From Virgibacillus ndiopensis (GTDB lineage: Bacteria; Bacillota; Bacilli; Bacillales; Amphibacillaceae), in the NCBI RefSeq assembly GCF_900187325.1, contig NZ_FZMZ01000004.1:310001-374000 (forward strand): a stretch of DNA of 64,000 nt, in the 5' to 3' direction. Below the pieces are notes generated by a model. The model did no database searches. It worked only from the letters and a program-made list of their open reading frames with translations, and was not told the origin of the DNA. Shown here piece by piece: positions 1 through 6,981 of this stretch (the stretch's first letter is position 1; each line of letters begins with the position of its first letter). The translations under genes were made by a program, and so were the position numbers.

Positions 1-439
1 TAGCTAGAAGGATGCCAGGGAAGGCAAACAACAAATCTACAATCCGCATTACAAAACCATCAATTTTTCTATAAAAACCAGCTAGAAGACCTAAAGTAAG
101 ACCTCCAATTAGACCCAAGGCTACAGATGACAATCCTACAATAAGAGATATCCTAGCACCATAAACCAGCCGTGACCACATATCTCTTCCATAGTTATCC
201 GTTCCAAGAATATGTCCTTCCTCTCCGATTCCAAGCTCAGTCACTGCCAAATTTTGCTCATATGGACCATAACTCGTTAAAATAGGAGCAAATATAGCTA
301 GGATGATTTGTATGCTAATAATAATAATTCCTATAAATGCTAGTTTATTCTTGAGTACCCGTTTAAGAGTTTGAACAATATACCTTTCTTTTTTCTTAGG
401 TGTTATATTTTTCTCATTAAACGCTACATCAGCAGGCAT
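1..439 (-). CDS. Oligopeptide/dipeptide ABC transporter permease, DppC/OppC type (partial, C-terminus beyond window)
   Basis: This gene encodes the second membrane permease of a peptide (or nickel) ABC importer. About 146 residues are visible. A short basic cytoplasmic N-terminus (KNITPKKKERY) is followed by a transmembrane helix near residues 35-58. The OppC-type signature around GHILGTDNYGRDMWSRLVYG precedes the first helices of the binding-protein-dependent transport domain. The start is set by a strong ribosome binding site (AGGAGGTGA) just upstream. The reading frame runs open through the left edge, so the C-terminal half is missing only because the window ends. It lies 22 bp after the DppB-type gene in the same operon. 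The substrate cannot be told from the permeases alone. Confidence 0.9.
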   Translation of the reverse strand, partial: MPADVAFNEKNITPKKKERYIVQTLKRVLKNKLAFIGIIIISIQIILAIFAPILTSYGPYEQNLAVTELGIGEEGHILGTDNYGRDMWSRLVYGARISLIVGLSSVALGLIGGLTLGLLAGFYRKIDGFVMRIVDLLFAFPGILLA

Positions 440-461
440 CAGCTTCACCTCCTTACTATTT

Positions 462-1403
462 TTAGTTGTAAGTTATTCTAGGATCAATAAACGCGTAAAT
501 TAAATCTACTATTAAATTAACGAGTACAAATATAGCAGCCACTAATAGTACAGTCCCCTGTACGATTGGAAAATCCCTTGATGCAATTGCATCAATCATC
601 AATCTGCCAATCCCATTAATAGCAAATACTTGCTCTGTAATAATGGTACCGCCCAATAATCCACCAAAATTTATTCCGATAACTGTAACAACGGGGATCA
701 TTGCATTCCTCAAAGCATGAATCCAAATCAACGAACGCGGCTTGACACCCTTTGCTTTTGCAGTACGAATATAATCTGACCTAATCACCTCTAACATTGC
801 CGATCTGCTCATTCGGGCGATTAAAGCTGCTGAGGCCGTTCCTAATGTAATAGCTGGTAAAATCAATTCTTTCATACCCTCAATGGTATATATGGGGGCA
901 CTTAATCCTCCAACTGGAAGCCATTGTAAATTTACAGCAAATACAAGTATTAACATTGTGCCTAGCCAGAAATTCGGTATTGATACCCCCGCCAATGCGA
1001 AGGTCGTACTTGACAGGTCAATCCAAGAATTTTGCTTTATTGCGGAAACTATACCTGTAACTATTCCAATTATTATTGCTACGATCATACTTGCAGTTGC
1101 AAGCTTTATCGTATTTGGAAATCGAGTTAAGATGGCATCTGTTACCGGTTGACCTGTTTGGAAGGAATAACCAAAGTCTCCTTGCAAGATTCCACCTAAA
1201 TAATCTGCATATTGGACAATTACTGGTCTATCTAATCCCAAATCATTCCTAATCGCCTCTAGGTCTGAAGCACTTGCAGTTGGTCCGCCAATTATAGTTG
1301 CTGGATCTCCTGGAGCAATATGCATACTCATAAATACTAAGAATGAAATACCTAGTAGTAGTAAAACTAGTTGAAGAAATCTCCTAACTATTAACCCAAT
1401 CAC
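462..1403 (-). CDS. Oligopeptide/dipeptide ABC transporter permease, DppB/OppB type
   Basis: First permease subunit of a peptide/nickel-type ABC importer, about 313 residues with about six membrane helices. The N-terminus (GLIVRRFLQLVLLLLGISFL) is typical of DppB/OppB. The permease EAA-type loop is seen near residues 200-240 (SRSAMLEVIRSDYIRTAKAKG). The frame extends upstream, but the GTG at 1403 has an AAGGAGGG site at the right distance and matches the family start, so I place the start there. No substrate-binding protein gene lies upstream. The gene is divergent from an Lrp-type regulator, which is a plausible controller. ATPase genes presumably lie left of the window. Confidence 0.92.
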   Translation of the reverse strand: MIGLIVRRFLQLVLLLLGISFLVFMSMHIAPGDPATIIGGPTASASDLEAIRNDLGLDRPVIVQYADYLGGILQGDFGYSFQTGQPVTDAILTRFPNTIKLATASMIVAIIIGIVTGIVSAIKQNSWIDLSSTTFALAGVSIPNFWLGTMLILVFAVNLQWLPVGGLSAPIYTIEGMKELILPAITLGTASAALIARMSRSAMLEVIRSDYIRTAKAKGVKPRSLIWIHALRNAMIPVVTVIGINFGGLLGGTIITEQVFAINGIGRLMIDAIASRDFPIVQGTVLLVAAIFVLVNLIVDLIYAFIDPRITYN

Positions 1404-1659
1404 CCTATCCCTCCTTTTATTATGACTTTTATTATTTTTCACACTATTTATTAAATTATTAACATGATACAAAAGGAAGAATTAAATGTCAATATAATTA
1501 TGAACAAAAGTAAACTATAATTCAAAAATAACTTTCATATATGAATATAATTTCACAAAAACGATTTCATTTTGTATAATATATTTATATCTTAGAGAAA
1601 ATCTTTTGATAGTTTTTTACTTTATGATAAATAAAATAATAGTATTAGGAGAAAAGTCT

Positions 1660-2109
1660 ATGAAATATGATGAAATTGATCACAAACTTTTAGATGAATT
1701 AATTAAAGATGGAAGAATATCGTACGTAGAATTAGCGGAAAAAGTAGGATTATCAAGGGTAGCAGTAAAAGATAGAATTCAAAATCTCAAAAATGAGGGG
1801 GTAATTGAGAAGTTCACAGTTGTCATAAATTCTGAGAAATTCGGGAAAAAGGTATCAGCATTTTTTGAAGTAGATGTCGAACCGAAACAGCTTCAGGAAG
1901 TTGCACAAAATCTTGCAGATAACCCTAACGTTGCTAGTATTTATCAAATGACAGGACCTAGTACCTTACACATGCATGTTCTAGTAGAAGACTTTAAAAT
2001 GCTAGAGATATTTATTAATAATGAATTATACTCAGTTGAAGGCATAACAAGAGTAGAAAGTTCTGTTCTTTTAAAAAGATTTAAAAGCCGAACTGGTTAT
2101 AAACTCTGA
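1660..2109 (+). CDS. Lrp/AsnC-family transcriptional regulator
   Basis: A 149-residue DNA-binding regulator of the leucine-responsive (feast/famine) family. The N-terminal winged helix-turn-helix starts with KYDEIDHKLLDELIKDGRIS, and the recognition helix region reads LAEKVGLSRVAVKDRIQNL. The C-terminal RAM ligand-binding domain spans about residues 65-145 and includes the family-typical QMTGPSTLHMHVLVED segment. The ATG at 1660 follows TAGGAG at normal spacing; an upstream in-frame ATG at 1606 has no ribosome binding site. The gene is divergent from the peptide permease operon across about 256 bp, so local control of peptide or amino-acid uptake is likely, but this is inferred from position. 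Confidence 0.9.
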   Translation: MKYDEIDHKLLDELIKDGRISYVELAEKVGLSRVAVKDRIQNLKNEGVIEKFTVVINSEKFGKKVSAFFEVDVEPKQLQEVAQNLADNPNVASIYQMTGPSTLHMHVLVEDFKMLEIFINNELYSVEGITRVESSVLLKRFKSRTGYKL

Positions 2110-2261
2110 TACATTAGAAGTGGCAATCTCCATAAGGGGAGTGGCACACGTTTTACCTGTCTGGTTTTTCCCCCAATTGAGGAATTGCTATGGATATAAT
2201 GTATAACCCTACTTCAATCAGCTTGTTAACTGCTTAACATGTCCGATAAACATGGCAAAAA

Positions 2262-2304
2262 ATAATTCCTCATGAGCTCTAAACATGGCCATTTGAGGAA
2301 TTAT
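2262..2304. repeat. Inverted repeat (11-bp perfect arms) in intergenic region
   Basis: ATAATTCCTCA at 2262-2272 is exactly complementary to TGAGGAATTAT at 2294-2304, with a 21-nt loop. It lies about 150 bp after the Lrp gene and has no clear T-tract. It may be a transcription stop or a leftover of a mobile repeat. A related GAGGAATTGC string occurs near 2178. Confidence 0.5.
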
Positions 2305-2333
2305 AATTTGTACTGAGAAGGGTGGGTTATAAT

Positions 2334-2538
2334 ATGGCAAGTACAATTGCCATAATAATTTTAGTTAAGTATTGGCAATAGCTTATCAACTGAGTAAAGG
2401 TATATCGAAAAAGAAAATATGTCATCTGAGAAATACTACAATATTAGCAATTACACCATTATTATCTTGGTTACTCAGTATTACGCAACTATTGAAGACA
2501 GTGGATGGGTAGCAGTTGTATTCACACTAATAGAGTGA
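2334..2538 (+). pseudogene. Possible decayed small membrane protein gene (two frameshifts)
   Basis: An ATG at 2334 with a GGGTGGG-like site opens MASTIAIIILV. A one-base shift near 2366 is then needed to continue as VLAIAYQLSKGISKKKI and a hydrophobic stretch ITPLLSWLLSITQLL. A second shift near 2505 leads to WVAVVFTLIE and a stop at 2536-2538. Stitched together it looks like a two-helix membrane protein of about 65 residues, but no single frame is open. The family is not recognised. A coincidental run of hydrophobic codons is possible. Confidence 0.35.
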
Positions 2539-2718
2539 TGGATTCTTCGGCAATAACGCAGCAAGTATCAAATAAGCAAATATAGAAACTGGGAGAAAGA
2601 TAAATATTAATCTTACAATTATCGGTTCAATTCTAAAAAACTCAGCAAACCCAGCACAAACTCCAAATAAAGCCTTATCCGTCGATGATTTCATTAATCT
2701 ACTCAATTCCAACACCAC
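2527..2718 (-). CDS. PspC-domain small membrane protein
   Basis: A roughly 60-residue protein made almost entirely of one PspC domain. The text STDKALFGVCAGFAEFFRIEP matches the family's conserved amphipathic start, and the membrane helix follows (VRLIFIFLPVSIFAYLILAALL). PspC proteins sit in the membrane and are linked to envelope stress or anti-sigma-like roles; the role here is unknown. The exact start is uncertain. GTG at 2718 and 2715 and TTG at 2712 and 2706 all lie just behind AGGTGG, while the ATG at 2694 would cut into the domain. Confidence 0.8.
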   Translation of the reverse strand: MVLELSRLMKSSTDKALFGVCAGFAEFFRIEPIIVRLIFIFLPVSIFAYLILAALLPKNPSLY

Positions 2719-2759
2719 CTATTCTGTTTAGTTAACATAGGTTAATGAATTACAAATAC

Positions 2760-3227
2760 TCACTGCACTTCCGCCACAAAAGTATAGGAAGCATCACCAT
2801 TTGGCCAATTTGCAAAAATTTCTATGACATGTTTTCCACTTTGAGACGGCAATGTTAATTTTGACTCATTTAATGATAAACGTTTTCCTCGGACCTCTTC
2901 TTCCCATATATATGCCTCCAATTGTGGTTTGGAACCATCAGTAAATTTGACATTAGCTATTGAACCTTTTTCCACCAGTTTCGCTGCCATATCTTCGGCT
3001 AATTGATACGGTGCGGCTGCATCAGCTATAACACTACTGTTAGATAATAGTCCTTTTGTTTCCCAACTATAGGAACCTTTCGTTGTTTGGATATTTTTAT
3101 CATTTATCTGTACTTTCGCTTCAGGTGGTTCCTCTTTGGTTGGCACTTCTTTGGTTACATTTGAACAACCTGCTGTTATACAGAATAATAACATGAAAAA
3201 AAACATTATACACTGATTTATTTTCAC
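2760..3227 (-). CDS. Putative lipoprotein of unknown function
   Basis: About 155 residues starting with a short basic region, a hydrophobic helix (MFFFMLLFCITAGC) and a lipobox with Cys around residue 21, so the product should be lipid-anchored outside the membrane. A Pro/Glu/Lys-rich linker (KEVPTKEEPPEAKV) leads to a mainly beta C-terminal part ending HVIEIFANWPNGDASYTFVAEVQ. I do not recognise the family. The GTG at 3227 has AAGGGGA eight bases upstream; the more upstream ATG start would place 22 extra residues before the signal peptide and has no good site. No operon partner is evident. Confidence 0.65.
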   Translation of the reverse strand: MKINQCIMFFFMLLFCITAGCSNVTKEVPTKEEPPEAKVQINDKNIQTTKGSYSWETKGLLSNSSVIADAAAPYQLAEDMAAKLVEKGSIANVKFTDGSKPQLEAYIWEEEVRGKRLSLNESKLTLPSQSGKHVIEIFANWPNGDASYTFVAEVQ

Positions 3228-3300
3228 GACTAACATCCCCTTTTTCCCCGTTAGACGTTTATTTGTCAGTAATGTTACATGGTTACAAGCCATTTTCTAT

Positions 3301-3432
3301 TTATTTCCTTATTTCTTCTAATAAAGAAATAACCTTCTCATTTTGTTCAATCATTATATCGTTTTGCTTTCGAATTCTTGCAAAATCAAACAGAAAGATG
3401 ATTAAGATTACTGCAATAAAATAAATAAACAT
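3301..3432 (-). CDS. Small single-pass membrane protein (43 aa)
   Basis: An ATG at 3432 with a perfect AAGGAGG site opens a 43-codon gene. The first about 18 residues (FIYFIAVILIIFLF) form one membrane helix, and the rest is a charged cytoplasmic helix ending EKVISLLEEIRK that resembles a coiled coil. No family is recognised. The strong ribosome binding site and the helix-plus-coil layout, common among small Bacillaceae proteins, support expression. Confidence 0.6.
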   Translation of the reverse strand: MFIYFIAVILIIFLFDFARIRKQNDIMIEQNEKVISLLEEIRK

Positions 3433-3627
3433 TCTATAAACCTCCTTATTTCTTCCCTGCTAGGTATTGGCCAATTTCTTTTATTTCATAAAATAACTCG
3501 TTAACAAGGAACCAATCATTGCTATAAGTGAACGATCGCAAAAAATGTACTCCTAGATAACCACAGCATTCACACTAATACACAATGAACCATCTTCTGT
3601 CAAAATCACCCCGAGTCAGCTAAACGG

Positions 3628-3921
3628 CTAATTTCTAAACGATAACCCAGTTTCCTTTAATGCTGACTTAAGCTTAGGTAAAGAAGCTGGCCCCATACCG
3701 TGTAATTGTAAAATCTCTTTCTCACTATATTTTGATAGTTCTTCCAATGAGGTTATCCCGTTGTTTTCCAGCGCTCGTCTTGCTGGTGCTGAGAGCAATG
3801 AAAGAAATCCATTTCCAGGTTTACGTTCTTGCTCACAGGTCGGACAGGTTGGGCAATCACTACTTTTATAATACTTGTGTCCTTTATCGCAGATCCTTAA
3901 TGTTTTCTCTGAATCTGGCAT
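3628..3921 (-). CDS. Zinc-ribbon plus helix-hairpin-helix protein (RNAP alpha-CTD-like)
   Basis: A 97-residue protein with two parts. Residues 10-30 carry CDKGHKYYKSSDCPTCPTCE, a Cys/His cluster that should bind zinc. Residues 44-92 (PARRALENNGITSLEELSKY and HGMGPASLPKLKSAL) form a helix-hairpin-helix fold like the C-terminal domain of the RNA polymerase alpha subunit, which binds DNA. Similar small proteins are annotated in bacilli as alpha-C-terminal-domain-containing. The start has AAGGAGG. The biological target is unknown; a DNA- or polymerase-associated role is an inference. Confidence 0.8.
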   Translation of the reverse strand: MPDSEKTLRICDKGHKYYKSSDCPTCPTCEQERKPGNGFLSLLSAPARRALENNGITSLEELSKYSEKEILQLHGMGPASLPKLKSALKETGLSFRN

Positions 3922-4102
3922 TTAAATCCTCCTTTATTATGCATGTTCATAACGATCAATTTCGCTTCCTCACTCTAGATCAATAGTAACATAATATTTC
4001 TACTTCCAGTCATGAAGGATAGTAATTGTCTGAATAATTAGCGAAAAGGTCAACATAAAGAATGTACTTTTCTATTATTTCACCGTTAGAAAGAGTTATT
4101 TC

Positions 4103-4131
4103 GAAAAAAAGAAGCAGAGATACCTGCTTCT
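4103..4131 (-). terminator. Rho-independent terminator of the ABC-F gene
   Basis: On the minus strand AGAAGCAG pairs with CTGCTTCT across a 6-nt loop and is followed by seven or more T. It sits 5 bp after the stop codon of the ABC-F gene. Confidence 0.85.
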
Positions 4132-4135
4132 AACA

Positions 4136-5599
4136 TTAGATCCTTAACTTTAATTTTAATTCTTCCATGACATATACACAATCAGCTACACGATCAATAA
4201 AAGTACGATCATGTGATACGAGAAGAACTGTTCCTTCATATGCTTTCAAAAAGCGTTCTAACGCTACAATACAAAATATATCCAAGAAATTCGTCGGCTC
4301 ATCTAAAATCAACACATTATATCTGCCCAAAAAAAGCTGACACAATACTAAACGAATCGCTTCCCCACCACTTAAATCTTGCACATTCTTTTTTATGTCA
4401 TTACCTGTAAAGTTCATTGCATGAAGGACTGCACGTATTTTACTTTCATCATAGTTACTTCTCTCCTTCATATATACTAGTACACTTTCACTCTTTTCAA
4501 ATTGATAACCCTTTTGTTCATATGATCCCATGACAGCCTTTGGGGAAATAATAACTCCCTCTCCATGTTGTAAAATATGTCGGAACAGGGTTGTTTTGCC
4601 TGAACCATTATTTCCTGTAATCACAATGGTATTACCTAATGGAAATTGGAAATTTGCTTCTTCAAGAAGTGTTTTGTTTCCTGCCTTTAAAGTCAATCGA
4701 TCTCCCATAATTGGAAACTTATTGTGTAGCTTTAGTGTGTTTGGCTGATGAAAACGAATTGTTTGATCTTCTTTTGGCGCCTCCACTGCTTCAAGTTGTT
4801 CCACCCGTTGCTCCATTGCTTTTGCTGCACGTTGAACTGACTTTTGACTTGTATCTTTTGATTTTGTCATAAACATTTTATTCGCTTTAGCTTTCGTTTC
4901 CTTTTTTGATATATGTCTATTTGCCTGCGTAATTTTGTCAGCTTTTTTCATTTTTTCCTCTGCGGCATTTATTAGACGAGATTTTTCTTTTAAATACTTT
5001 TCATGCTGATCTAGTTGTTGTTTTCGCTGAAGCTCTTTTTGTGCCTCGTAATCTGAATAGTTTCCTGTGTATTCTGCTACGCTGCCCCCTTCAACTTCCC
5101 AAATTTTTGTCACGAGTTTATCTAATAAATACCGATCATGACTGACAAGAACGAGTGCACCATAATAATAAGTCAATTCTTCGATGAAAAATTGTGTACC
5201 AGCTACGTCAAGATGAGTAGTTGGCTCATCAATCAATAAACCTTCATGATAGGTTGAGAAGAATTGAGCTAACTTCATCCGTGTTTGTTCACCACCACTT
5301 AAATTTTCAATTTCTGTTTGCGGAATGGACAGCTTTCCTACTAATTCATAATCTACTTCTTTTTCAATTGGTGATGTTAGCTGATCGAAATACGCAAAAT
5401 CAGCAAAGCTTTTTACTTGCCCTGTATCTGGTGTGATTTGACCATTCATTAGTTTTAATAGTGTACTCTTCCCGGCACCATTTTTTCCAACAATACCGAT
5501 ACGATCAAACTGATGCACTGCTAGGCGTGGGATATTTAATATTAATTGATCAAAAAATGAGAGTTCAATATTTTCTAATTCAAGACATACTTTTTCCAT
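4136..5599 (-). CDS. ABC-F ATPase, Msr/Vga-type ribosome protection protein
   Basis: A 487-residue cytoplasmic protein with two ATP-binding cassettes and no membrane segments. Cassette one has Walker A GKNGAGKST (about 38-46), signature LSGGEQTRMKLAQ and Walker B LLIDEPTTHLD. Cassette two has GNNGSGKTT, LSGGEAIRLVL and LILDEPTNFLD. The interdomain linker (about residues 185-285) is long and Lys/Gln-rich, as in antibiotic-resistance ABC-F proteins. The length matches the Msr(A) size class, about 490. These proteins bind the ribosomal E site and dislodge macrolides, lincosamides or related drugs. The leader upstream, with an ErmD-type macrolide arrest peptide, makes a macrolide-inducible role likely. 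The drug range cannot be read from sequence. AGGAGG precedes the ATG. Confidence 0.9.
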   Translation of the reverse strand: MEKVCLELENIELSFFDQLILNIPRLAVHQFDRIGIVGKNGAGKSTLLKLMNGQITPDTGQVKSFADFAYFDQLTSPIEKEVDYELVGKLSIPQTEIENLSGGEQTRMKLAQFFSTYHEGLLIDEPTTHLDVAGTQFFIEELTYYYGALVLVSHDRYLLDKLVTKIWEVEGGSVAEYTGNYSDYEAQKELQRKQQLDQHEKYLKEKSRLINAAEEKMKKADKITQANRHISKKETKAKANKMFMTKSKDTSQKSVQRAAKAMEQRVEQLEAVEAPKEDQTIRFHQPNTLKLHNKFPIMGDRLTLKAGNKTLLEEANFQFPLGNTIVITGNNGSGKTTLFRHILQHGEGVIISPKAVMGSYEQKGYQFEKSESVLVYMKERSNYDESKIRAVLHAMNFTGNDIKKNVQDLSGGEAIRLVLCQLFLGRYNVLILDEPTNFLDIFCIVALERFLKAYEGTVLLVSHDRTFIDRVADCVYVMEELKLKLRI

Positions 5600-5660
5600 T
5601 ATTTGCTACCTCCTATTCGTTTTTTTACTTGGTCATTTTTTCTCTTCCTTTCGAAACTGA

Positions 5661-5687
5661 AAAAATCACAGGCAACTGCCTGTGATT
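5661..5687 (-). terminator. Intrinsic terminator inside the ABC-F leader (attenuator)
   Basis: AATCACAGGCA (5664-5674) pairs with TGCCTGTGATT (5677-5687). On the minus-strand RNA the stem is followed by a run of six U. It lies between the leader peptide and the ABC-F start, so it would stop transcription when the drug is absent. Confidence 0.85.
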
Positions 5688-5926
5688 CAGAGTAAACGGA
5701 AGAAGATCCATCCTTATTAGGTTAAGGGCTGTAAAAAAAACGCCAGCAAAATAAACCTCTTTTGAAAACAAAAGAAGAAAATAGCAAACATAAATAAAGA
5801 AAGGCAGAACAATCCGTCTTTCTGGACATTACATATTTTTTATATGAAATGAAGATTATTAAAAAAGGACAGACTAATCCCGTTTACCCTGTATATACAA
5901 ACAGAGCCTTTGAACGTATTTAATTA

Positions 5927-5968
5927 CTAGTTCAAAGTTGGGAATCGAAGTCTCATAGCATGTGTCAT
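5927..5968 (-). CDS. Leader peptide MTHAMRLRFPTLN, ErmD-leader-like
   Basis: A 13-codon gene with its own strong ribosome binding site (AAGGAGG, 11 bases upstream of ATG). The peptide MTHAMRLRFPTLN is nearly the same as the ErmD leader peptide (MTHSMRLR...), whose Arg-Leu-Arg segment is the +X+ macrolide arrest motif. Macrolide-bound ribosomes are expected to stall at RLR. The stop codon and last codons fall in the left arm of an inverted repeat with GTTCAAAG downstream, so stalling would reshape the RNA. Identity of the motif is seen directly; drug response is inferred from the family. Confidence 0.88.
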   Translation of the reverse strand: MTHAMRLRFPTLN

Positions 5969-6057
5969 TTTTTAATAATCCTCCTTAACGTTTAAAAGTA
6001 TGATAATTATTATAGATTCTATTTTAGAAAAAGTCAAAGGGAAAAAAGTTGGTTATT

Positions 6058-6636
6058 TTACTTCCTCAATTCACTATACTGTATATGAATTCTGTTTTCT
6101 GGCTTTTTGTCCACTGTATATAATGTAATAAGAAAGAGCCATTCCAACGGTTTCATTAAGAGATATACGCTATCTGCAGACCATTTTGAATTAATATGTT
6201 TACTGATTGGATAGCCATACCTATCGTAAAAGTTCCGGATAACTTTATGGAATGTTGGTAAATATTGTTCAAGTATATTTTCAAAGGCATTGGCAATTAG
6301 CAACTGGCGAGTGACCGAAATTCTTCTCCCTCTCCTAATACCTGATCTGACTGGTTTGACTAATTTTTTATGTCCCTTTGCAGAAACTGTACACAAATAA
6401 TGTCCGTCCCCCTCCACTATATCAGGTTTTGGCGCTGGGATAATCGAATAGTTAAAAGAGCTTGTTTCAAGAAATACACGAATAAAACTATCTGGTCGTT
6501 GTCCAAACAGAACTAAAATTAGTTGGATGATGACCAAGATTGGAAACAAACTTATAGCCCACAGTTTTGGCATTTTTTGATAGTTATACGATATTTTAAG
6601 TAGCGTGTCTAAATGTGAGATTGCACGTTTTTTCAT
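6058..6636 (-). CDS. DUF6688-family membrane protein
   Basis: A 192-residue conserved protein of unknown function. One membrane helix lies near residues 26-45 (LWAISLFPILVIIQLILVLF), followed by the conserved GQRPDSFIRVFLETSSF. The central HYLCTVSAKGHKKLVKPVR and RQLLIANAFENILEQYLPTF and the end MKPLEWLFLITLYTVDKKPE agree with my memory of DUF6688. The ATG at 6636 has no clear ribosome binding site, and its first codons (AAACGTGCAATC) are themselves a copy of the degenerate repeat found upstream. The N-terminus may therefore have been reshaped by the repeat, or the true start lies downstream (for example Met22). Expression level is doubtful. Confidence 0.7.
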   Translation of the reverse strand: MKKRAISHLDTLLKISYNYQKMPKLWAISLFPILVIIQLILVLFGQRPDSFIRVFLETSSFNYSIIPAPKPDIVEGDGHYLCTVSAKGHKKLVKPVRSGIRRGRRISVTRQLLIANAFENILEQYLPTFHKVIRNFYDRYGYPISKHINSKWSADSVYLLMKPLEWLFLITLYTVDKKPENRIHIQYSELRK

Positions 6637-6835
6637 ATTTATTGCGTGCTACTCTCTGGATACTGCGCGCTCTTTCCTCGTTATTGCACGTTTTTTCTCT
6701 TTATTGCGCGTTACGTGTTAGTTACTGCACACTTTCTTCTCTTTGTTGCACGCTTCAGGATGCTGCACGCTACTCTCCAATTACCGCGCCTTCCACCTCG
6801 TTATTGCACGTTCAACCCAATTACCGCACGCTCCC
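6620..6835. repeat. Degenerate tandem repeat with core TTATTGCRCGTT
   Basis: About eleven copies of a short element with core TTATTGCRCG (variants ATACTGCGCG, TTACTGCACA, ATTACCGCAC) are spaced about 20 bp apart, separated by pyrimidine-rich spacers such as TTTTTTCTC. The array begins inside the first codons of the DUF6688 gene. It codes for nothing convincing on either strand. It looks like an intergenic repeat family rather than an operator cluster. Confidence 0.6.
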
Positions 6836-6911
6836 AAGAATAGTATATATACACGGCCAACCCAGCCCAACAAACTCATTCTACCACAAATTTTCAGAAT
6901 ATAATTTTAAA

Positions 6912-6947
6912 ATCAAAAAATGACTACCAAATCAATGATTTGATAGC
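6912..6947 (-). terminator. Terminator of pepF
   Basis: The minus strand carries CTATCAAATCA pairing with TGATTTGGTAG, followed by ATTTTTTGATT. It lies about 35 bp after the pepF stop and is a usable intrinsic terminator. Confidence 0.7.
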
Positions 6948-6981
6948 CATGTCGTAGTTCATATTCCTTTACAGACTGATC

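Larger units (their letters stand above)
5600..5990 (-). promoter_or_regulatory. Attenuation leader of the ABC-F gene
   Basis: This about 390-nt leader holds, in order of transcription, a ribosome binding site (AAGGAGG, 5980-5986), a 13-codon arrest peptide, an inverted repeat that covers its last codons (CTTTGAAC/GTTCAAAG), further hairpins, and an intrinsic terminator before the structural gene. The layout matches drug-inducible attenuators of Erm and ABC-F resistance genes: stalling on the leader peptide should change RNA folding and allow read-through. The mechanism is inferred from the layout. Confidence 0.75.

Noticed and set aside
6646-6923. Cys/Tyr-rich frames over the TTATTGCRCG array
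   Set aside because: Open frames arise from the repeat itself; no ribosome binding site or family.
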